A stretch of DNA of 64,000 nucleotides from Streptomyces noursei (GCF_001646665.1 NZ_LWBU01000347.1:136530-200529); one strand, 5' to 3'; positions 26,140 to 35,744 are shown, numbered from the stretch's first letter. Numbers and translations are program-made. Notes: generated by a model from the letters alone, not told the origin.

Positions 26140-27312
26140 ATGCGATCCATACGTCCGCTGCTGGCCGCTGCCGGCCTCGCCGCGGCTCTCACGCTGACGG
26201 CCACCGGCTGCGGCCCCACCGGGGACGAGGCGGCCGGCAAGCCCGCCGCGTCCAGCCCCGCCGGCACCGGAGGCGGTGGCGCGGAGCTGCCCGCCGACCT
26301 CGCCGACAAGCTCAGGGAGCACGGCGTCGACCCGGAGAAGTGGAAGAACGGCGAGTGGCGGAACTGGGACCGCGACACCTGGCTGCGTGAGGCCAAGGAC
26401 TTCGTCAACCCGGTGATCGAGGGGCTGTGGAAGCCGGAGCGGATGCGGTCCGCCACGTCCCCGGCGAAGACGATGGCCGCCGGGACCGCCACGGGCGACC
26501 AGGGCGCCACCGACCCCGAGCCGAGGCCGGTCGAGGCCGTGGCGGAGGAGAAGCCGTACCACCGGAACGCCGCACCGGTCGGCAAGGTCTTCTTCGACGC
26601 CCCCGGCGGCTCGATGGTCTGCTCCGCGACCGTCGTCAAGGACCCGAAGAACCCCGGCAGGTCCAACCTCGTCTGGACCGCGGGCCACTGCGTGCACGCC
26701 GGCAAGGAGGGCGGCTGGTACCGCAACATCGCCTTCGTCCCCGCGTACAACGACCTGGGCCGGTCCCCCGACGCGCTGGAGAAGGCCCCGCCGCAGGAGG
26801 TCGCGCCCTACGGCGTGTACTGGGCGGACTGGGTCTCGACCTCCGGCGAGTGGATCTCGCAGGGCGGTCCGACCGGCGGCGGGGGCGCCCCGTACGACTA
26901 CGCCGTGATGCACGTGAAGCCGGAGAACGGCACCAAGTCCCTGGAGGAGACGGTCGGTGTCGCGCTCGACGTCGACTTCGGTGCCCCGCAGGCGGCGGGC
27001 ATCCCCGCGATGGGCGCCTGGGGCTATCCGGCGGCCCCGCCGTACGACGGTGCGCTGATGCACAAGTGCGTCGACCGCCCCGGCCGGCTCACCCTCACGC
27101 CCGGTACCCCGACCATGTGGCGGATCGGCTGCACCATGACCGGCGGGTCCTCCGGCGGTGGCTGGTTCATCGAGAAGCCGGGCGGGAAGCTGGCGCTGGT
27201 GTCCAACACGTCCATCGGCCCGGTGACCGCCGGCTGGCTGGCCGGCCCGCGCCTCGACCGGGGCGCGGAGCAGATCTACACGATGATGAGCGACAAGTTC
27301 GCTGGGCGGTGA
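26140..27312 (+). CDS. Secreted trypsin-like serine peptidase, lipoprotein-type (paralogue 2)
   Basis: A 390-residue tandem paralogue of the preceding gene, ATG 26140 after CAGGGGGAATC. Same layout: signal peptide with possible lipid Cys24 (ATGC), linker, charged Trp-rich segment (KWKNGEWRNWDRDTWLREA), then a chymotrypsin-like domain with TAGHC, YDYAVMHV and GGSSGGGW. The linkers have diverged strongly, while the triad regions are almost identical. An 87-nt tract is base-for-base the same in both genes. The likely role is an extracellular or membrane-anchored protease; the target is not deducible. Confidence 0.88.
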   Translation: MRSIRPLLAAAGLAAALTLTATGCGPTGDEAAGKPAASSPAGTGGGGAELPADLADKLREHGVDPEKWKNGEWRNWDRDTWLREAKDFVNPVIEGLWKPERMRSATSPAKTMAAGTATGDQGATDPEPRPVEAVAEEKPYHRNAAPVGKVFFDAPGGSMVCSATVVKDPKNPGRSNLVWTAGHCVHAGKEGGWYRNIAFVPAYNDLGRSPDALEKAPPQEVAPYGVYWADWVSTSGEWISQGGPTGGGGAPYDYAVMHVKPENGTKSLEETVGVALDVDFGAPQAAGIPAMGAWGYPAAPPYDGALMHKCVDRPGRLTLTPGTPTMWRIGCTMTGGSSGGGWFIEKPGGKLALVSNTSIGPVTAGWLAGPRLDRGAEQIYTMMSDKFAGR

Positions 27313-27327
27313 CCGTCCGGCACACGT

Positions 27328-27361
27328 GAAGGCCCGCCCCCTCGCGAGGGGGCGGGCCTTC
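27328..27361. terminator. Bidirectional palindromic terminator
   Basis: A 34-nt perfect palindrome, arms of 17 bp starting GAAGGCCCGCCCCCTCG, placed 15 bp after the protease stop and 78 bp after the hflX stop on the other strand. It should terminate both convergent transcripts. Confidence 0.85.
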
Positions 27362-27439
27362 GCCGTTCGGCCGGCCGCCGGTGGCGCGCCGCCGGGACGC
27401 ACGCCGGTGCGCCGCCGGGGGCGTCAGGACGTCAGGACG

Positions 27440-28933
27440 TCAGTGCGCCGCCGGGACGTACGGAGCCAGGAACGCGGCCAGTTCCTCGTGGACGCGTGCC
27501 TTGAGCAGCGTGCCCTCCGGCGTGTGCTCCTCGGAGAGCACCTCGCCCTCGGCGTGCGCCCGCGACACCAGCGCGCCCTGCGTGTACGGCAGGAGCGCCT
27601 CGATCTCGACCTGCGGTCGCGGCAGCTCGGCGTCGATCAGTGCGAGCAGTTCCTGCATGCCCATGCCGGTCCGGGCCGACACCGCGATCGAGTGCCGCTC
27701 GATGCGCAGCAGCCGCTGCAGGACGAGCGGGTCGGCGGCGTCCGCCTTGTTGATCACGACGATCTCGGGCACGTCGACCGCGCCGACGTCGCGGATCACC
27801 TCGCGCACGGCGGCCAGCTGCTCCTCCGGCGCCGGGTGCGAGCCGTCCACCACGTGCAGGATCAGGTCGGAGTCGCCGACCTCCTCCATGGTGGAGCGGA
27901 ACGCCTCGACGAGGTGGTGCGGCAGGTGCCGTACGAACCCGACGGTGTCCGCCAGGGTGTACAGGCGGCCACTGGGCGTCTCGGCCCGGCGCACGGTCGG
28001 GTCCAGGGTGGCGAACAGCGCGTTCTCCACCAGCACGCCCGCGCCGGTCAGCCGGTTGAGCAGGGACGACTTGCCGGCGTTGGTGTAGCCGGCGATGGCG
28101 ACCGACGGCACCTTGTTGCGGCGCCGCTCCTGGCGCTTGATGTCACGGCCCGTCTTCATCTCCGCGATCTCACGGCGCATCTTCGCCATCTTCTCGCGGA
28201 TCCGTCGCCGGTCCGTCTCGATCTTGGTCTCACCGGGACCACGGGTGGCCATGCCGCCACCGCCGCCGCCGCCCATCTGCCGGGACAGCGACTGACCCCA
28301 GCCGCGCAGCCGCGGCAGCATGTACTGCATCTGCGCGAGCGCGACCTGCGCCTTTCCCTCTCGGGACTTGGCGTGCTGGGCGAAGATGTCGAGGATCAGG
28401 GCGGTCCGGTCGACCACCTTGACCTTGACGACGTCCTCGAGGTGGATCAGCTGGCCGGGGCTGAGCTCACCGTCGCAGACGACGGTGTCGGCCCCGGTCT
28501 CCAGCACGATGTCCCGCAGCTCGGTCGCCTTGCCCGAGCCGATGTAGGTGGCCGGGTCCGGCTTGTCGCGGCGCTGGATCACTCCGTCGAGCACCAGCGC
28601 GCCCGCCGTCTCGGCGAGCGCGGCCAGCTCCGCGAGGGAGTTCTCCGCGTCCTGCACCGTCCCCGAGGTCCACACGCCGACGAGCACCACGCGCTCCAGC
28701 CGCAGCTGCCGGTACTCGACCTCGGTGACGTCCTCGAGCTCCGTGGAGAGACCCGCGACACGGCGCAGGGCCGCGCGCTCGGAGCGGTCGAACTGGTCGC
28801 CGTCCCGCTCTCCGTCGATCTCGTGGCTCCAGGCGACGTCCTCTTCCATCAGGGCATCGGCCCGAAGGCTCTCGGTGCGGTTGGTGTCCGCGAAGCTCTG
28901 CGCGTCCTGGGAAGGGGATGAAGAGGAGGTCAT
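27440..28933 (-). CDS. hflX: GTPase HflX
   Basis: A 497-residue ribosome-associated GTPase that splits stalled or hibernating ribosomes after stress. The N-terminal HflX domain includes ATYIGSGKATELR (near 128-140). The coiled helical linker has a Gly-rich stretch (QMGGGGGGGMATRGPGETKIE, 219-239). The G domain starts near 276, with G1 GYTNAGKSS (282-290), G3 DTVGFVR and G4 NKAD. The N-terminal ~70 residues are an actinobacterial extension. Start ATG 28933, with AAGGA upstream. Confidence 0.96.
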   Translation of the reverse strand: MTSSSSPSQDAQSFADTNRTESLRADALMEEDVAWSHEIDGERDGDQFDRSERAALRRVAGLSTELEDVTEVEYRQLRLERVVLVGVWTSGTVQDAENSLAELAALAETAGALVLDGVIQRRDKPDPATYIGSGKATELRDIVLETGADTVVCDGELSPGQLIHLEDVVKVKVVDRTALILDIFAQHAKSREGKAQVALAQMQYMLPRLRGWGQSLSRQMGGGGGGGMATRGPGETKIETDRRRIREKMAKMRREIAEMKTGRDIKRQERRRNKVPSVAIAGYTNAGKSSLLNRLTGAGVLVENALFATLDPTVRRAETPSGRLYTLADTVGFVRHLPHHLVEAFRSTMEEVGDSDLILHVVDGSHPAPEEQLAAVREVIRDVGAVDVPEIVVINKADAADPLVLQRLLRIERHSIAVSARTGMGMQELLALIDAELPRPQVEIEALLPYTQGALVSRAHAEGEVLSEEHTPEGTLLKARVHEELAAFLAPYVPAAH

Positions 28934-29122
28934 TGGATCCTTACGTCGTGGGATGACTCGCCCGGCCCACGCCGGGACGAGCTGCTCGTCAGTCACAACG
29001 CGTGACTCCCCCGGATCATTCCCGGGGCGGGTCCCCGTCATTCCGGGGTCCCGGCCGCGCCGCCGACCACCTGATGGTCGCACGGCACGACCGGGGCCGT
29101 CACCCGGGTTTCCTCCCGGGTC

Positions 29123-30634
29123 TCAGCGCTTGGCGGAGGGCGCCGGCGCCTTGGTGGAACCCTTGGCCGGCGCCTTGCTGCGCCAGTCGGGGTGCCCCGG
29201 CATCCTCGGCGTGTGCTCGCCGTACAGCCACCCCTGCATGAACGCGGTCAGGTCGCGGCCGGCCTCCTCCGAGGCGAGCCGCACGAAGTCGTCCGTGCTC
29301 GCCGTGCCGTGCGCGTACCGGTCGACCCAGCGCCGCTCCAGCCGCTCGAAGGCCGGCTTCCCGATCTCCTGCCGCAGTGCGTACAGGACCAGGGCGCTGC
29401 CGTCGTAGACGACCGGGCGGAACAGGCTGATCTTCTGGCCCGCCGCGGGCGGGCGGGGCGCGGCCGGCGGTCCGCCCGCCGCGCGCCAGCGGTCGGAGTC
29501 GAGGTACGCCTGGCGCATGCGCCGCTCCAGCGGCTGCTTCGCCGTCTCCTCCGCGTACAGCGCCTCGTACCAGGTCGCGTGCCCTTCGTTGAGCCACAGG
29601 TCGGCCCAGCGGCGCGGTGAGACGCTGTTGCCGAACCAGTGGTGCGCCAGCTCGTGCACCATGATCGACTCGACGAACCACTTCGGCAGGCCGCCGCGGG
29701 TGAACAGGGAGCGCTCGAAGAGGGAGAGCGTCTGCGTCTCCAGCTCGAAGCCGGTGTCCGCGTCGGCGACGAGCACCCCGTACGTCTCGAAGGGGTAGCG
29801 CCCGACCTTGCGCTCCATCCACTCCAGGTGGTCGGGCGTCCGCTTCAGCCAGGGTTCCAGCCGGTCGGCGTCGGCGAACGGCACGACGTCGCGCACGGGC
29901 AGGCCGTGCGGTCCGGTGCGGCGGACCACGGTGGAGCGGCCGATGGACACCTGGGCCAGCTCGGTGGCCATGGGGTGGGAGCCGCGGTACAGCCAGGTGC
30001 GGTCGCCGCCGGCGAGGGCGCGGGCGACGAGCCGGCCGTTGGCGACCACCGTCAGGTCCTCGGGCGCGGTGACCCGGAAGGTGAAGTACGCCTTGTCGGC
30101 GGGGTGGTCGTTGCCGGGGAAGACGCGGTGGGCGGCGTCGGCCTGGTTGGCCATCGCCAGGCCGTCGCCGGTGCGGACCCAGCCCCCGGTGTTCCTCGGC
30201 CCGGCCGGGTCGCTGGTGTGCGTCACGGAGACGCGGAACCGCTCGCCCGGCCCGACCGCCCGGGCCGGCTCGACGACGAGGTCCTCGCCGCTGAGCGCGA
30301 ACTCGGCGGGCCGGCCGTCGACCTCGACCCCGTGGACGGTGCCGTGGGTGAAGTCCAGGTTGACGCGGTCCAGCCGGTCGGTCGCCCGTGCGTCGATCCT
30401 GGTGACGGCGTCCAGCGGCTTGCTGTTGTCGCCCCGGTAGGTGAGGGCGATGTCGTACGCGAGGACGTCGTAGCCGGGGTTGCCGAGCTGCGGGAAGAGC
30501 GGGTCGCCGATGCCCAGCGGCTGGGGCGCGGGCAGCGCGGCGCCGATCAGACCGGCCGACGCCGCAGCCACCAGGGCCACCCGGAGGCGCCGGGAGGTGC
30601 GGGCTGTGCGTGGTGCACGCGATGTGAGGGACAT
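29123..30634 (-). CDS. Secreted M1-family (gluzincin) metallopeptidase
   Basis: A 503-residue zinc aminopeptidase-type protein, ATG 30634. A signal peptide is seen at residues ~12-35 (RRLRVALVAAASAGLIGAAL), so it is exported. The N-terminal saddle domain includes DIALTYRGDNSKPLDAVTRI. The substrate loop is GFELETQ at 295-301, where classical M1 enzymes have GAMEN. The zinc site is H327-E328-H331 (VHELAHHWFG) with Glu350 in WLNEGHATWYE. It lacks the long C-terminal ERAP-like domain, as in short actinobacterial M1 members. A Lys/Ala/Pro tail ends the protein. It is followed by hflX-directed DNA but is 189 bp from that gene. Confidence 0.93.
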   Translation of the reverse strand: MSLTSRAPRTARTSRRLRVALVAAASAGLIGAALPAPQPLGIGDPLFPQLGNPGYDVLAYDIALTYRGDNSKPLDAVTRIDARATDRLDRVNLDFTHGTVHGVEVDGRPAEFALSGEDLVVEPARAVGPGERFRVSVTHTSDPAGPRNTGGWVRTGDGLAMANQADAAHRVFPGNDHPADKAYFTFRVTAPEDLTVVANGRLVARALAGGDRTWLYRGSHPMATELAQVSIGRSTVVRRTGPHGLPVRDVVPFADADRLEPWLKRTPDHLEWMERKVGRYPFETYGVLVADADTGFELETQTLSLFERSLFTRGGLPKWFVESIMVHELAHHWFGNSVSPRRWADLWLNEGHATWYEALYAEETAKQPLERRMRQAYLDSDRWRAAGGPPAAPRPPAAGQKISLFRPVVYDGSALVLYALRQEIGKPAFERLERRWVDRYAHGTASTDDFVRLASEEAGRDLTAFMQGWLYGEHTPRMPGHPDWRSKAPAKGSTKAPAPSAKR

Positions 30635-30800
30635 GAGGCAACCGCTACCAGCGCGCCGGTCCAGGACCGCGACGGCGCGCGCCCCGCGCACCCGAACGGG
30701 CTCGGCGCGGGAGCCGGGAGGCGGCGGGGTGGCGTGGGACGCAGGGGGCGGGCGCGAGTCGGCGCGGGACGCCGGGATGGGATGGGATGGGGCGGGGCGG

Positions 30801-33011
30801 TCAGCCGGTGGTGGCCGCCGGCTGCTGGGCGCGGCTCACGTCGTACACGCCGGGCACGTCGCGCATGGCGCGCATCAGGCCGGGCAGTTCGGCGGCGTCG
30901 GCGAGCTGGAGGGTGTACGTGTGCCGGACGCGCTGCTCGCTGGGGGGCTCCACGGTGGCCGAGACGATCGCCGCGCCCGCCGTCGCGATGGCCTCCGTGA
31001 GGTCGGCGAGCAGCCTCGGCCGCCCGAACGATTCGGCGACCAGCGTGACCCGGCACTCGGCCGCCTCCCCCCACCGCACGCCGACGGGCACCCGGCCGGC
31101 CGCCTCCATGCGCCGCACGGCGGGGCATCCGACACGGTGGACGGTCACGTTCCCGCCGCGTACCGGGAAGCCGGTGACCGCGTCGGGCGGCACGGGCGTG
31201 CAGCAGCGGGCCAGCCGCACCTGGGCGCCCGGCAGGTCGGCCACGACGGCGTTCGCCGCGGCGTCCCGGGGGGCCGGGGCGTCGGCGCACACGGTCGCGG
31301 CCGGGGGGCGCGGGGCGGCCGCCGGGACCTTCACGCCCTCCGGGTGCGCGGCGAGCCAGCCGGTGATGGCGATGCGGGCGGCCGGGGTGCGGGCGTGCTC
31401 CAGCCAGTCGGGCGAGGGCCCGGACGCGGGGTCGTGCACCGGCGTGCGGACCGCGGCGCCGGTGCGGGCGGACCCGGCCGCGGCGGGCCCCGGCAGGTCG
31501 CCCGGCGCCGCGTCCTCCCGGGCGAGCAGCGGCTGCACGGTGTCCCCGTCGTTCAGGACGGTGCCGAGCGCCGCGAGGCGGCCGTTGACGCGGGCGCCGA
31601 CGCAGGTGTGGGCCGCCTCGCCGTACTGGGCGTACGCCGCGTCCACGCAGGTCGCGCCGGCCGGCAGCGCGAGGGTGCCGCCGTCCGGGCGGAAGACGGT
31701 GATCTCGCCGTCCTGGGCCAGATCGGCGCGGAGCGAGGTCCAGAAGGTGTCGGGGTCGGGGGTGGACCGCTGCCAGGCGAGCAGCCGGGAGAGCCAGCCC
31801 GGCCGGGTGGGGTCGGTGCGCTCGCCGTCCTCGCCCACGGGCTCGGTGCCCTCGGCGGGTGCCGCGTACGGGTTGCCGAGGGCGACGACGCCGGCCTCGG
31901 CGACCTTGTGCATCTGGTGGGTACGGATGAGGACTTCGGCGACCGCGCCGTCCGGCGCGGCGACGGCGGTGTGGAGCGACTGGTAGAGGTTGAACTTGGG
32001 CGCCGCGATGAAGTCCTTGAACTCGGAGATGACCGGGGTGAAGCAGGTGTGCAGCTCGCCGAGGACCCCGTAGCAGTCGGCGTCGTCGCCGACCAGGACG
32101 AGCAGCCGCCCGAAGTCGGTGCCGCGCAGTTCGCCGCGCTTGAGCCGGACGCGGTGCACCGAGACGAAGTGGCGTGGCCGCACCAGCACTTCGGCCGGGA
32201 TGCGGGCCTCTCTGAGCACCGTTCTGACGTCGTCGGCGATGGCGGCCAGGGCGTCCCCGGCGGTGGCGTTGTCGGCGACGAGGGCGCGGGTGTTCTCGTA
32301 CTCGGCGGGGTGGAGGATGGCGAAGACCAGGTCCTCCAGCTCGGTCTTGAGGGCCTGGACACCGAGCCGTTCGGCGAGCGGGATGAGGACGTCGCGGGTC
32401 ACCTTGGCGATCCGGGCCTGTTTCTCGGGGCGCATCACGCCGAGCGTGCGCATGTTGTGCAGCCGGTCGGCGAGCTTGATGGACATGACCCGTACGTCGT
32501 TGCCGGTGGCGACGAGCATCTTGCGGAAGGTCTCGGGCTCGGCCGCGGCCCCGTAGTCGACCTTCTCCAGTTTGGTGACGCCGTCGACGAGGTAGCAGAC
32601 CTCCTCGCCGAACTCCTCGCGGACCTGATCGAGGGTCACGTCGGTGTCCTCGACCGTGTCGTGGAGGAGGGAGGCGGTCAACGTGGTGGTCTCGGCGCCC
32701 AGTTCGGCGAGGATCAGGGTGACGGCGAGCGGGTGGGTGATGTAGGGCTCGCCGCTCTTGCGGAACTGGCCGCGGTGCGAGGACTCGGCGAGGACGTACG
32801 CCCGGTGCAGCACGGCCAGGTCGGCGTCCGGGTGGTGTGCGCGGTGGGCCTCGGCGACGTGGCTGATGGCGTCGGGCAGGCGGTCCCTGGCGCCGGGGCC
32901 GAGGAGTGCGGCGCGGCCGAGCCTCCGGAGGTCGATCCTGGGGCGGCCGCGCCGACGGCTGGGCGCGGGGTTCGTGGCCTCTGCACTCAGGTTGGTGGCC
33001 TCTGCGCTCAT
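30801..33011 (-). CDS. rshA: RelA/SpoT homologue (RshA-like), hydrolase-intact, synthetase degenerate
   Basis: A 736-residue RSH protein, ATG 33011 after GGAGGTGCCC. The HD hydrolase domain is intact: HRGQFRKSGEPYITHP (79-94), H117-D118...E121-D122 (LLHDTVEDT) and KLADRLHNMRTL (179-190). The synthetase region (~285-410) keeps SEFKDFIAAPKFNLYQSLHT. The segment normally reading YDLVGIRV, with a catalytic Asp, is shortened to FGRLLVLVG, and ExQIRT reads EVLIRT. TGS (~465-525), a zinc/RIS segment (RLARCCTPV) and ACT follow. In Streptomyces coelicolor the second RSH protein, RshA, maps to this neighbourhood. It likely degrades (p)ppGpp. Confidence 0.9.
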   Translation of the reverse strand: MSAEATNLSAEATNPAPSRRRGRPRIDLRRLGRAALLGPGARDRLPDAISHVAEAHRAHHPDADLAVLHRAYVLAESSHRGQFRKSGEPYITHPLAVTLILAELGAETTTLTASLLHDTVEDTDVTLDQVREEFGEEVCYLVDGVTKLEKVDYGAAAEPETFRKMLVATGNDVRVMSIKLADRLHNMRTLGVMRPEKQARIAKVTRDVLIPLAERLGVQALKTELEDLVFAILHPAEYENTRALVADNATAGDALAAIADDVRTVLREARIPAEVLVRPRHFVSVHRVRLKRGELRGTDFGRLLVLVGDDADCYGVLGELHTCFTPVISEFKDFIAAPKFNLYQSLHTAVAAPDGAVAEVLIRTHQMHKVAEAGVVALGNPYAAPAEGTEPVGEDGERTDPTRPGWLSRLLAWQRSTPDPDTFWTSLRADLAQDGEITVFRPDGGTLALPAGATCVDAAYAQYGEAAHTCVGARVNGRLAALGTVLNDGDTVQPLLAREDAAPGDLPGPAAAGSARTGAAVRTPVHDPASGPSPDWLEHARTPAARIAITGWLAAHPEGVKVPAAAPRPPAATVCADAPAPRDAAANAVVADLPGAQVRLARCCTPVPPDAVTGFPVRGGNVTVHRVGCPAVRRMEAAGRVPVGVRWGEAAECRVTLVAESFGRPRLLADLTEAIATAGAAIVSATVEPPSEQRVRHTYTLQLADAAELPGLMRAMRDVPGVYDVSRAQQPAATTG

Positions 33012-33173
33012 GGGCACCTCCGACGGCGTCGACCGGCGGTGGGGCGGGCAGGCGTGCCCGCCGGGCCGGTGCTTGATGCTACCGAGCCCACCACGTAGTG
33101 CTGACCCGCTCTCGCTCAGCGTGAACCGGATCACCCATTCGAGCGACGGTTGCGCAAAGGTCGGGCAGGGGTC

Positions 33174-34061
33174 TCAGACGAGCGCGGCGGTGAGCCAGGC
33201 GGGGTCGATCCGGCCCTCGGCGACGATGACCGCGGGACCGGTCATCTCGATCTCGCCGTCGGGCCGCTCGGTGATCACGAGCGTCCCGCCGAGGACGTCG
33301 ACGGTGTACGTGACCGGGGTCCCCGTCTCGGCCGGGTCGGCGCCGTCGCGGCGGGCCGCGGCGACGGCCACGGCGCACGCGCCCGTGCCGCACGAGCGGG
33401 TCTCGGCCGCGCCGCGCTCGTGGACGCGCATGGCGACGTGCCGGGGGCCCCGGTCGGCGACGAACTCGATGTTGACCCCGTCTGGGTAGACCGCGGCGGG
33501 CGTGTAGGGCGGCTCGGTGAACAGGTCGCCGGCGTGGTCGAGGTCCTCGACGAACGCCACGGCGTGCGGGTTGCCCATGTTCACGTTGCGCGCCGGCCAG
33601 CTGCGGCCGTCCACGGTGACGGTGACCCCGTCCTCGGGGAGCCGGGCGCGGCCCATGGAGACGGTGACGTCGCCGTTCTTGGCGAGGTGGACGAGCTTGA
33701 CGCCGCCGCGGGTGGCGACCGCGACGTCCCCGGCGGTGAGGTGTCCGGCGTGCTGGAGGTAGCGGGCGAAGACCCGTACGCCGTTGCCGCACATCTCGGC
33801 GACCGAGCCGTCGGCGTTGCGGTAGTCCATGAACCATTCGGCCTCGTCGGCCATGTCCCGCGCGTCGGGGTGGGCGGCGGACCGGACGACGTGGAGCAGC
33901 CCGTCGCCGCCGATGCCGGCCCGGCGGTCGCAGAGGCGGGTGACGACGCCGGGGGTCAGGTCGAGCGCGTTCTCCGGGTCGGGCACGATCACGAAGTCGT
34001 TCTCGGTGCCGTGGCCCTTGAGGAAGGCGACGGGAGCGCTGGTCACGGGTGCGGTGGTCAC
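33174..34061 (-). CDS. dapF: Diaminopimelate epimerase
   Basis: A ~295-residue enzyme that converts LL- to meso-diaminopimelate for lysine and, in Streptomyces mainly via the LL form, cell-wall precursor supply. The two catalytic cysteines are present, in AEMCGNGVRVF (near residue 95) and TRSCGTGACAVA (near 230). GHGTENDFVIVPD and NVNMGNPHAV are family signatures. The start is uncertain: GTG 34061 and GTG 34043 are both possible and neither has a clear ribosome-binding site. Downstream, 162 bp separate it from rshA. Confidence 0.95.
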   Translation of the reverse strand: MTTAPVTSAPVAFLKGHGTENDFVIVPDPENALDLTPGVVTRLCDRRAGIGGDGLLHVVRSAAHPDARDMADEAEWFMDYRNADGSVAEMCGNGVRVFARYLQHAGHLTAGDVAVATRGGVKLVHLAKNGDVTVSMGRARLPEDGVTVTVDGRSWPARNVNMGNPHAVAFVEDLDHAGDLFTEPPYTPAAVYPDGVNIEFVADRGPRHVAMRVHERGAAETRSCGTGACAVAVAAARRDGADPAETGTPVTYTVDVLGGTLVITERPDGEIEMTGPAVIVAEGRIDPAWLTAALV

Positions 34062-34230
34062 GGGATCAATCGTACGGGTGCGGCCGGACACCCGGCCGGT
34101 CGGCCCGTAGCGCCACCCGCCCCTGGTTCCGCGGGGCTCGCCGGGGCCGGCCGGGTCGGGGGGCCGGGGCCCGGCGGGCGGACGAGCGGGGCGCCGGCGG
34201 CTCCGCAGGCGGCCGAGCCGGGCGGCGGCG

Positions 34231-34698
34231 TCAGCGGAGGCGGGCGACGCGCCAGACGGCCAGGGCGACCGGGACGGCGACGCCGACGACGTACAGGGCG
34301 ATCACGCGCCAGTCCGGGCGCTCGCCGGAGCCGCGGGCGGGCAGGCCCGGCCAGGTGTAGCCGACGCGGCGGGCGGCCATCATGCCCCACCCGGCGGCGC
34401 AGCCGCACAGCAGCAGGCCGAGCATGGCGAGGACCGCGCCGCCGTCGCCGGAGCCGAAGGCGAGGGGGAATCCGAACATCAGCGAGCCGATCACGGCGAG
34501 CCCGACGATGGGCGCGAGCTGCCAGATGCGCAGCTTGCGCTGCGGCCGCAGTTCGACCTCGACCTCGTCGGGGGCGATCGCGGGGGTCCCGTCCTCGTTG
34601 AGGTCGGGGCCGTCCGGGCTCAGGCCCGGTGCGTCACCGGCCACCCGTGGCTCGTCCGGTGCTTCCTGGTGTTCTCTGTCGCGAGGGCCGGCCTCCAT
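34231..34698 (-). CDS. Small membrane protein, hypothetical
   Basis: A 155-residue protein from ATG 34698, preceded by GGGAGGG. The first ~55 residues are soluble, acidic and rich in Glu, Asp and Pro. Three hydrophobic helices follow: LAPIVGLAVIGSLMFGFPLA, a Gly/Leu-rich one with a CGC (near 95), and ALYVVGVAVPVALAVW near the C-terminus. It has no recognisable domain. It lies between miaA and dapF, on the same strand as both. Confidence 0.75.
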   Translation of the reverse strand: MEAGPRDREHQEAPDEPRVAGDAPGLSPDGPDLNEDGTPAIAPDEVEVELRPQRKLRIWQLAPIVGLAVIGSLMFGFPLAFGSGDGGAVLAMLGLLLCGCAAGWGMMAARRVGYTWPGLPARGSGERPDWRVIALYVVGVAVPVALAVWRVARLR

Positions 34699-34805
34699 CG
34701 CCACGCGCCCTCCCCACTCGGATTCCACTGGTCGATCGATGCTCGATGATGGCACGCCCTTGACCGCCGGAATGACGGGCAGGGCGTCCCGATGCCATCA
34801 CGTGA

Positions 34806-35744
34806 TCAGGCTGTAACCGCTCGTTCGACCAACGCCAGCGCCCGACGCGGAAGTTCCGGGCGGTCCGCGGCGGCGCCGCTGAGCCAGTGGACGCGCGGGT
34901 CGCGCCGGAACCAGGAGTCCTGGCGGCGCGCGAAACGCTTGGTGGCGCGTACGGTTTCGGCGCGCGCCTCGTCCTCGGTGCACTCGCCGGCGAGCGCGGC
35001 GAGGACCTGCTGGTAGCCGAGCGCCCGCGAGGCGGTGCGGCCCTCGCGCAGGCCCCGCGCCTCCAGGTCGCGGACCTCGTCGACGAGGCCCGCCTCCCAC
35101 ATGCGGTCCACGCGGGTGGTGATCCGTTCGTCCAGCTCGGGGCGGGCCACGTCGACGCCGATCTGCACGGTGTCGTACACCGAGTCGTGGCCGGGGAGGT
35201 TGGCGGTGAAGGGCCGGCCGGTGATCTCGATGACCTCCAGGGCACGGACGATCCGGCGCCCGTTGCTGGGCAGGATCGCGCGGGCGGCCTCGGGGTCGGC
35301 GACGGCGAGGCGGGCGTGCAGGACGCCGGAGCCGCGCTCCTCCAGCTCGGCCTCCAGGCGGGTGCGCACGGCCGGGTCGGTGCCGGGGAACTCCAGGGCG
35401 TCGATGGCGCCGCGCACGTACAGCCCCGAACCGCCGACGAGGACCGGGGTGCGGCCGGCGGCGAGCAGCCGGTCGATCTCGGCGCGGGCCAGCCTCTGGT
35501 ACTCGGCGACGCTGGCCGCCTCGGTGACGTCCCAGATGTCCAGGAGGTGGTGCGGGACGCCGCCGCGCTCCTCGGGCGTCAGCTTGGCGGTGCCGATGTC
35601 CATCCCCCGGTAGAGCTGCATGGAGTCGGCGTTGACGACTTCACCGCCCAGCTGCTGGGCGAGGTGGACGCCCAGATCGGACTTTCCGGCCGCCGTGGGG
35701 CCGACGACGGCGATGACCCGCGGGGCGGGAGGTGCAGTTCTCAC
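34806..35744 (-). CDS. miaA: tRNA dimethylallyltransferase
   Basis: A 312-residue enzyme that adds a dimethylallyl group to A37 of tRNAs reading UNN codons; MiaB, encoded 1.8 kb upstream, then methylthiolates the product. P-loop GPTAAGKS is at residues 15-22. VNADSMQLYRGMDIGTAK (near 36-53) and GGSGLYVRG (near 105) are conserved, as is the RKQ-like catalytic region ATKRFARRQDSWFRR near 275. GTG 35744 chosen (RTAPPAPRVIAVVG), preceded by TGGGGCG. Much longer in-frame extension upstream is antisense of the small genes at 35928-36488. Confidence 0.96.
   Translation of the reverse strand: MRTAPPAPRVIAVVGPTAAGKSDLGVHLAQQLGGEVVNADSMQLYRGMDIGTAKLTPEERGGVPHHLLDIWDVTEAASVAEYQRLARAEIDRLLAAGRTPVLVGGSGLYVRGAIDALEFPGTDPAVRTRLEAELEERGSGVLHARLAVADPEAARAILPSNGRRIVRALEVIEITGRPFTANLPGHDSVYDTVQIGVDVARPELDERITTRVDRMWEAGLVDEVRDLEARGLREGRTASRALGYQQVLAALAGECTEDEARAETVRATKRFARRQDSWFRRDPRVHWLSGAAADRPELPRRALALVERAVTA

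Noticed and set aside
21018..26750. A 1910-codon open frame on the minus strand that includes a synthetase
   Set aside because: Only the 3' part (21018-22931) matches IucA/IucC. The rest is antisense to the aminotransferase-adjacent region and the two protease genes and has no family similarity; the frame is open because of GC bias.
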